Origin: Limnohabitans sp. 15K
Lineage (GTDB): Bacteria; Pseudomonadota; Gammaproteobacteria; Burkholderiales; Burkholderiaceae_C
Direction of reading: 5' to 3'
DNA: 64,000 bases
Assembly (NCBI RefSeq): GCF_002778285.1
Contig: NZ_NESM01000003.1
Location: 1 to 64,000 of the forward strand
A program made the translations under genes and the position numbers. Below, one piece after another: positions 61,407 to 64,000 of the stretch. The notes beneath the pieces are model-generated. The model had not been told where the DNA came from and searched no databases. It saw nothing but the letters and a program-made list of their open reading frames with translations. Position 1 is the first letter of the stretch. Each line of letters opens with the position of its first letter.

Positions 61407-62510
61407 ATGCACACCCAGCAACACCCCTACCTGAGCCGACTTGACCACCTGCGCTTTTTGGCGGCCAGCTTGGTGGTGCTGTTCCACTTCTTTCATCACA
61501 CCCAAGGCGACCTGCGCAGCGCCAACCCCTTGGTCAGCCTGATCGACGAAGGCCACACCGGCATCGCGCTGTTCATGGTCATCAGCGGCTTCATCTTCAC
61601 CGTCATTGCCGGGCACAAAGACATCGACTACGGCGGCTTCATCCGCAACCGCATCATCCGCATCTACCCGCTGCTGATCGTGGCGGCCTGCTTGCAGCTG
61701 TTCATCAGCACCTACAACGACCACCGCAATTACGGCTTTTTCCAGCTGCTGGGCTGGCTCATGCCCTTCCGCTCCGAAACCATCGGCCTGTCGCCGTACT
61801 TTCAGCAAATGTGGACCATCTGGGTCGAGCTGCAGTTTTATCTAATCTTCCCGTTTTTGATCCTGTTTGCCCGCCGATACGGCAGCCGCTATCTGTTGGG
61901 CGTGCTGGGCCTGCTGTTCGTGCTGCGTGCTTTGGTGTTTGCCGCATCCGGCGAGGTGCGTTACATCGCCTACGAAACCCTGTTTGGGCGTCTGGACCAG
62001 TTCGTGGTGGGCATGTTGCTGGGGCGCCTCTGGCTGGCGCAGGGCAAAGACACGCCAACGGCCAAGCTGCGCCTGCACTGGTTGTGGTTACTGCCCGCCA
62101 GCGCCTTGGTGCTGGGGGGCTTGCACCTGTTCAGCCTGCAAGTGGGCTTTGCCGAACTCAAAAGCCCGCTGTGGACCGTTTGGCCGTTGGTCGAGGGTGC
62201 GCTGTGGGGCAGCTTTGTGTGGGTGTACCTGCTAGTGCGTTGGCCTGGGCCTGAAGCCGTCAAGGCCCGGGTGGACCGCGCACTGGCCGCCATGGGGGCC
62301 ATCAGCTTCTCAACCTATGTGTTCCACAACCTGGTGCTGGCCGCCTACAACAAGCATGCAGGCGTGGTGCCCTTCACCGGCCTGGAGCGGCTGGATACCA
62401 TCTTGACCGGCGTTGTGTGCGTGCTGCCCCTGGTGATGCTGATGGCTACTATTACTTACCAGTTGATCGAAAAACCGTTTTTGAGTCTGCGCCGGAGCTA
62501 CCTGCGCTGA
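61407..62510 (+). CDS. Acyltransferase-3 family membrane protein
   Basis: A 367-residue integral membrane O-acyltransferase. The first helix holds the catalytic His region RLDHLRFLAASLVVLFHFFHH. GIALFMVISGFIFTVIAG and FIRNRIIRIYPLLIV are the next family blocks, and some ten helices follow. It probably decorates the polysaccharide with acetyl or another acyl group. It is the last gene of the cluster; a stretch of 263 bases separates it from the surface-protein gene. Confidence 0.9.
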   Translation: MHTQQHPYLSRLDHLRFLAASLVVLFHFFHHTQGDLRSANPLVSLIDEGHTGIALFMVISGFIFTVIAGHKDIDYGGFIRNRIIRIYPLLIVAACLQLFISTYNDHRNYGFFQLLGWLMPFRSETIGLSPYFQQMWTIWVELQFYLIFPFLILFARRYGSRYLLGVLGLLFVLRALVFAASGEVRYIAYETLFGRLDQFVVGMLLGRLWLAQGKDTPTAKLRLHWLWLLPASALVLGGLHLFSLQVGFAELKSPLWTVWPLVEGALWGSFVWVYLLVRWPGPEAVKARVDRALAAMGAISFSTYVFHNLVLAAYNKHAGVVPFTGLERLDTILTGVVCVLPLVMLMATITYQLIEKPFLSLRRSYLR

Positions 62511-62558
62511 GGCGGCAGCCAGCCCCGCAGTGGGAATTTGCACAAAAACAACACACCT

Positions 62559-62580
62559 AACTACACCTAAAGGTGTAGTT
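62559..62580. promoter_or_regulatory. Perfect inverted repeat upstream of the surface-protein gene
   Basis: AACTACACCT and AGGTGTAGTT are exact complements separated by AA. No T-run follows, so it is more likely an operator than a terminator. It lies about 36 bases upstream of the possible -35 of the next gene. Confidence 0.55.
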
Positions 62581-62615
62581 GCTCGAGTAATTATTTTCAA
62601 ATAACGCGTAAGTCT

Positions 62616-62642
62616 TTGATTTAAAACAACTTAATGTAGAAT
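62616..62642 (+). promoter_or_regulatory. Possible promoter of the surface-protein gene
   Basis: TTGATT (62616-62621) and TAGAAT (62637-62642) lie in an AT-rich patch at a spacing of 15 bp, or CTTTGA at 17 bp. If used, the message has a leader of about 125 nt. Weak on sequence alone. Confidence 0.35.
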
Positions 62643-62651
62643 GGCTGGCTT

Positions 62652-62684
62652 GAGTGTTGTTACACCCAAAGAGAGTGTTGCTAC
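62652..62684 (+). repeat. Direct repeat in the surface-protein leader
   Basis: GAGTGTTGTTAC (62652-62663) and GAGTGTTGCTAC (62673-62684) match at 11 of 12 positions and are exactly 21 bp apart, two helical turns. Confidence 0.45.
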
Positions 62685-62773
62685 TGCTTGCCATTCACTT
62701 AGAATCTACGCCAAGCATTGGCAACAATGCCCCCTGAAACTTAGTTTCTTTCTTCATCACTGAAAGGTAATCA

Positions 62774-64000
62774 ATGGCTTTCTTCAAAACTGGCGCTGAT
62801 CTGACTGCAGCCCTGAACGCTCTCCCCGCAGCCATCAAAGGCTCTTACAAGGCTTTTGATGCCTTCTATTACGCAGACAAGTACATGGGCTCCTACACAG
62901 GTACCCTGTCACCTATCGAATACTTCGTGCAAATCGGTGCAGCCCGTGGCCACCAGCCTAACGCTGATTTCAACCCAGCTTTCTATCAGAGCAAGTACGC
63001 CGACCTGGCTGCCCTGACAAACCTGGACGCTGCTGATCTGCTTTTCCACTACGTTAACCAAGGTCTGAACGAAGGCCGTGCAGGCAACGCCACTTTGGCC
63101 GCCTACAACTGGAATGACTACCTGGCTGCTTACCCAACAGTTGCCGCTTACGTCGATGCCAACTTGGCAAGCTTCGCTGGCAGCAAAACCAACGGTGCTA
63201 TTGCTCACTTCGTTAAGTTTGGCGCTCAGCAAGGCTTCACATTGCCTAACACTGCTGGCCAAACTTTCACACTCACTACTAGTGTGGATACCTCTGGATC
63301 CATGATTGGTTCCGCTGGAACAACCAGCACTACTGGTAACGACACTTTCAATGCAGCCTTAGTTGCAGGTGTAGATACATATACATCGCTCGACGCGATC
63401 GACGGTGGCACCGGAACTGATACGCTGAATTTGATTGTGTCTGCAAACGCAACCCCTGTTGGTGGCGCAAACACCACCAGCTCATTAGTCCCCGCAACCG
63501 GCGCAACAGTCAAGAACGTTGAAGTAGTTAATCTGACTTCTGCTGCTCCTGCTGGCGTTTCTGCCGCAGACATTTCTGGCTGGACTAACGTCAACACACT
63601 GAACCTTACAGCTTCTGGTGCGATTGCTGGTGTGAAGGCCTCTGCAACAACCGATATCAACGTAGCAAATGGTATTGCTGGCGTTGCGGTTGATGGCGGT
63701 AAAAACGTGACCATCGTTAACAGTACAGCTGGTAACATTATTGTCGGTGCGGCAACTGCTGCAGCTGGTAACGTCACTGCTACTAATTCAATCGCTGCAG
63801 GCACAGTCGCCGTTAAAGGTGCTGGTGTTTTGACTGCAACTGCCAATGATGGCGGTATCACATTTACAAACGGTACATCGATTGTTGCCAACGCTTCAAA
63901 GGCTGTGCCTTTAGCAACCGTCAAAGCAAACATCGCTGCACGTGATGCATTGATTCTTGTCGCTGCAGCTAACGCCGGTGCTGGTACTGCCAAAGTTGCA
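62774..64000 (+). CDS. Large S-layer/RTX-like surface protein (5' part)
   Basis: The frame is open to the window edge, so only 409 residues are seen. The ATG has AAAGG 7 bases upstream. Residues 1-160 hold repeats built on aromatic residues and helix breaks (e.g. YADKYMGSYTG, YQSKYADLAALTN, HYVNQGLNEGR, HFVKFGAQQGF), as in N-terminal anchor regions of S-layer-like proteins. From about 185 the sequence is rich in Thr, Ala, Val, Gly and Asn with beta-type periodicity (TGNDTFNAALVAG, DAIDGGTGTDTLNL), like RTX or type-I-secreted adhesins. There is no N-terminal signal peptide, which fits type I secretion through a C-terminal signal outside this window. Codons are mostly the preferred kind, so expression is probably high. 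Confidence 0.75.
   Translation, partial: MAFFKTGADLTAALNALPAAIKGSYKAFDAFYYADKYMGSYTGTLSPIEYFVQIGAARGHQPNADFNPAFYQSKYADLAALTNLDAADLLFHYVNQGLNEGRAGNATLAAYNWNDYLAAYPTVAAYVDANLASFAGSKTNGAIAHFVKFGAQQGFTLPNTAGQTFTLTTSVDTSGSMIGSAGTTSTTGNDTFNAALVAGVDTYTSLDAIDGGTGTDTLNLIVSANATPVGGANTTSSLVPATGATVKNVEVVNLTSAAPAGVSAADISGWTNVNTLNLTASGAIAGVKASATTDINVANGIAGVAVDGGKNVTIVNSTAGNIIVGAATAAAGNVTATNSIAAGTVAVKGAGVLTATANDGGITFTNGTSIVANASKAVPLATVKANIAARDALILVAAANAGAGTAKVA

Overview
The window looks like chromosome of a betaproteobacterium of the order Burkholderiales, most likely a freshwater member of the Comamonadaceae (Limnohabitans/Rhodoferax-like). This is inferred from the block corC-lnt-glyQ-glyS-gmhB-plsC-M48 peptidase, the very long fused UvrA, the LiuR-type leucine/isovalerate catabolic operon, and the large Ala/Thr/Gly-rich surface protein at the right edge. 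No search could be run, so names rest on recognised motifs, lengths and gene order.

Layout. 1-444: the terminal repeats of an IS21-like element joined to the 3' part of a broken gene. 767-1251: tRNA-Phe(GAA), two terminators and a small RRM RNA-binding protein with a consensus promoter and a leader of about 295 nt. 1615-5161: an MBL hydrolase, FadD and a GNAT acetyltransferase. 5251-13229: housekeeping block with a CorC-family protein, Lnt, GlyQ/GlyS, GmhB, a PlsC-like acyltransferase and an M48-type peptidase.

13251-30776: a LiuR (MerR-family) regulon. Two near-identical 22-bp operators flank liuR. The downstream genes carry leucine/isovalerate breakdown: isovaleryl-CoA dehydrogenase, both methylcrotonyl-CoA carboxylase subunits, methylglutaconyl-CoA hydratase, HMG-CoA lyase and a thiolase. 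A carbonic anhydrase sits in the operon and could supply bicarbonate to the carboxylase. A vapBC toxin-antitoxin pair with its own 30-bp palindrome is wedged in the middle.

30797-34858: an orphan DUF4212 membrane protein, a GMC oxidoreductase, and an MHS-type MFS transporter with an unusual periplasmic insert of about 150 residues. 35405-41686: a 2093-residue UvrA made of two fused UvrA copies. Its linkers carry four in-frame copies of a palindromic element: a conserved 32-nt core between inverted arms that differ from copy to copy yet stay self-complementary. A fifth, unrelated palindrome is also present. 41689-42577: a REP/BIME array around a frameshifted REP-associated tyrosine transposase; further REP copies lie at 18591 and 35216.

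43923-62510: a surface-polysaccharide cluster with a sugar-phosphate transferase, four glycosyltransferase genes, a Wzm/Wzt-type ABC exporter whose ATPase is fused to a glycosyltransferase, a NeuD-type acyltransferase, a DegT aminotransferase and an acyltransferase-3. A TonB receptor / periplasmic binding protein / hybrid histidine kinase / LuxR regulator module sits inside it. 62774-64000: the start of a large secreted or S-layer-like protein with a long leader, cut by the window edge.

The strongest candidates for something undescribed are the locus-matched palindromic coding elements in uvrA, the REP/RAYT locus beside it, and the sensory module inside the polysaccharide cluster.
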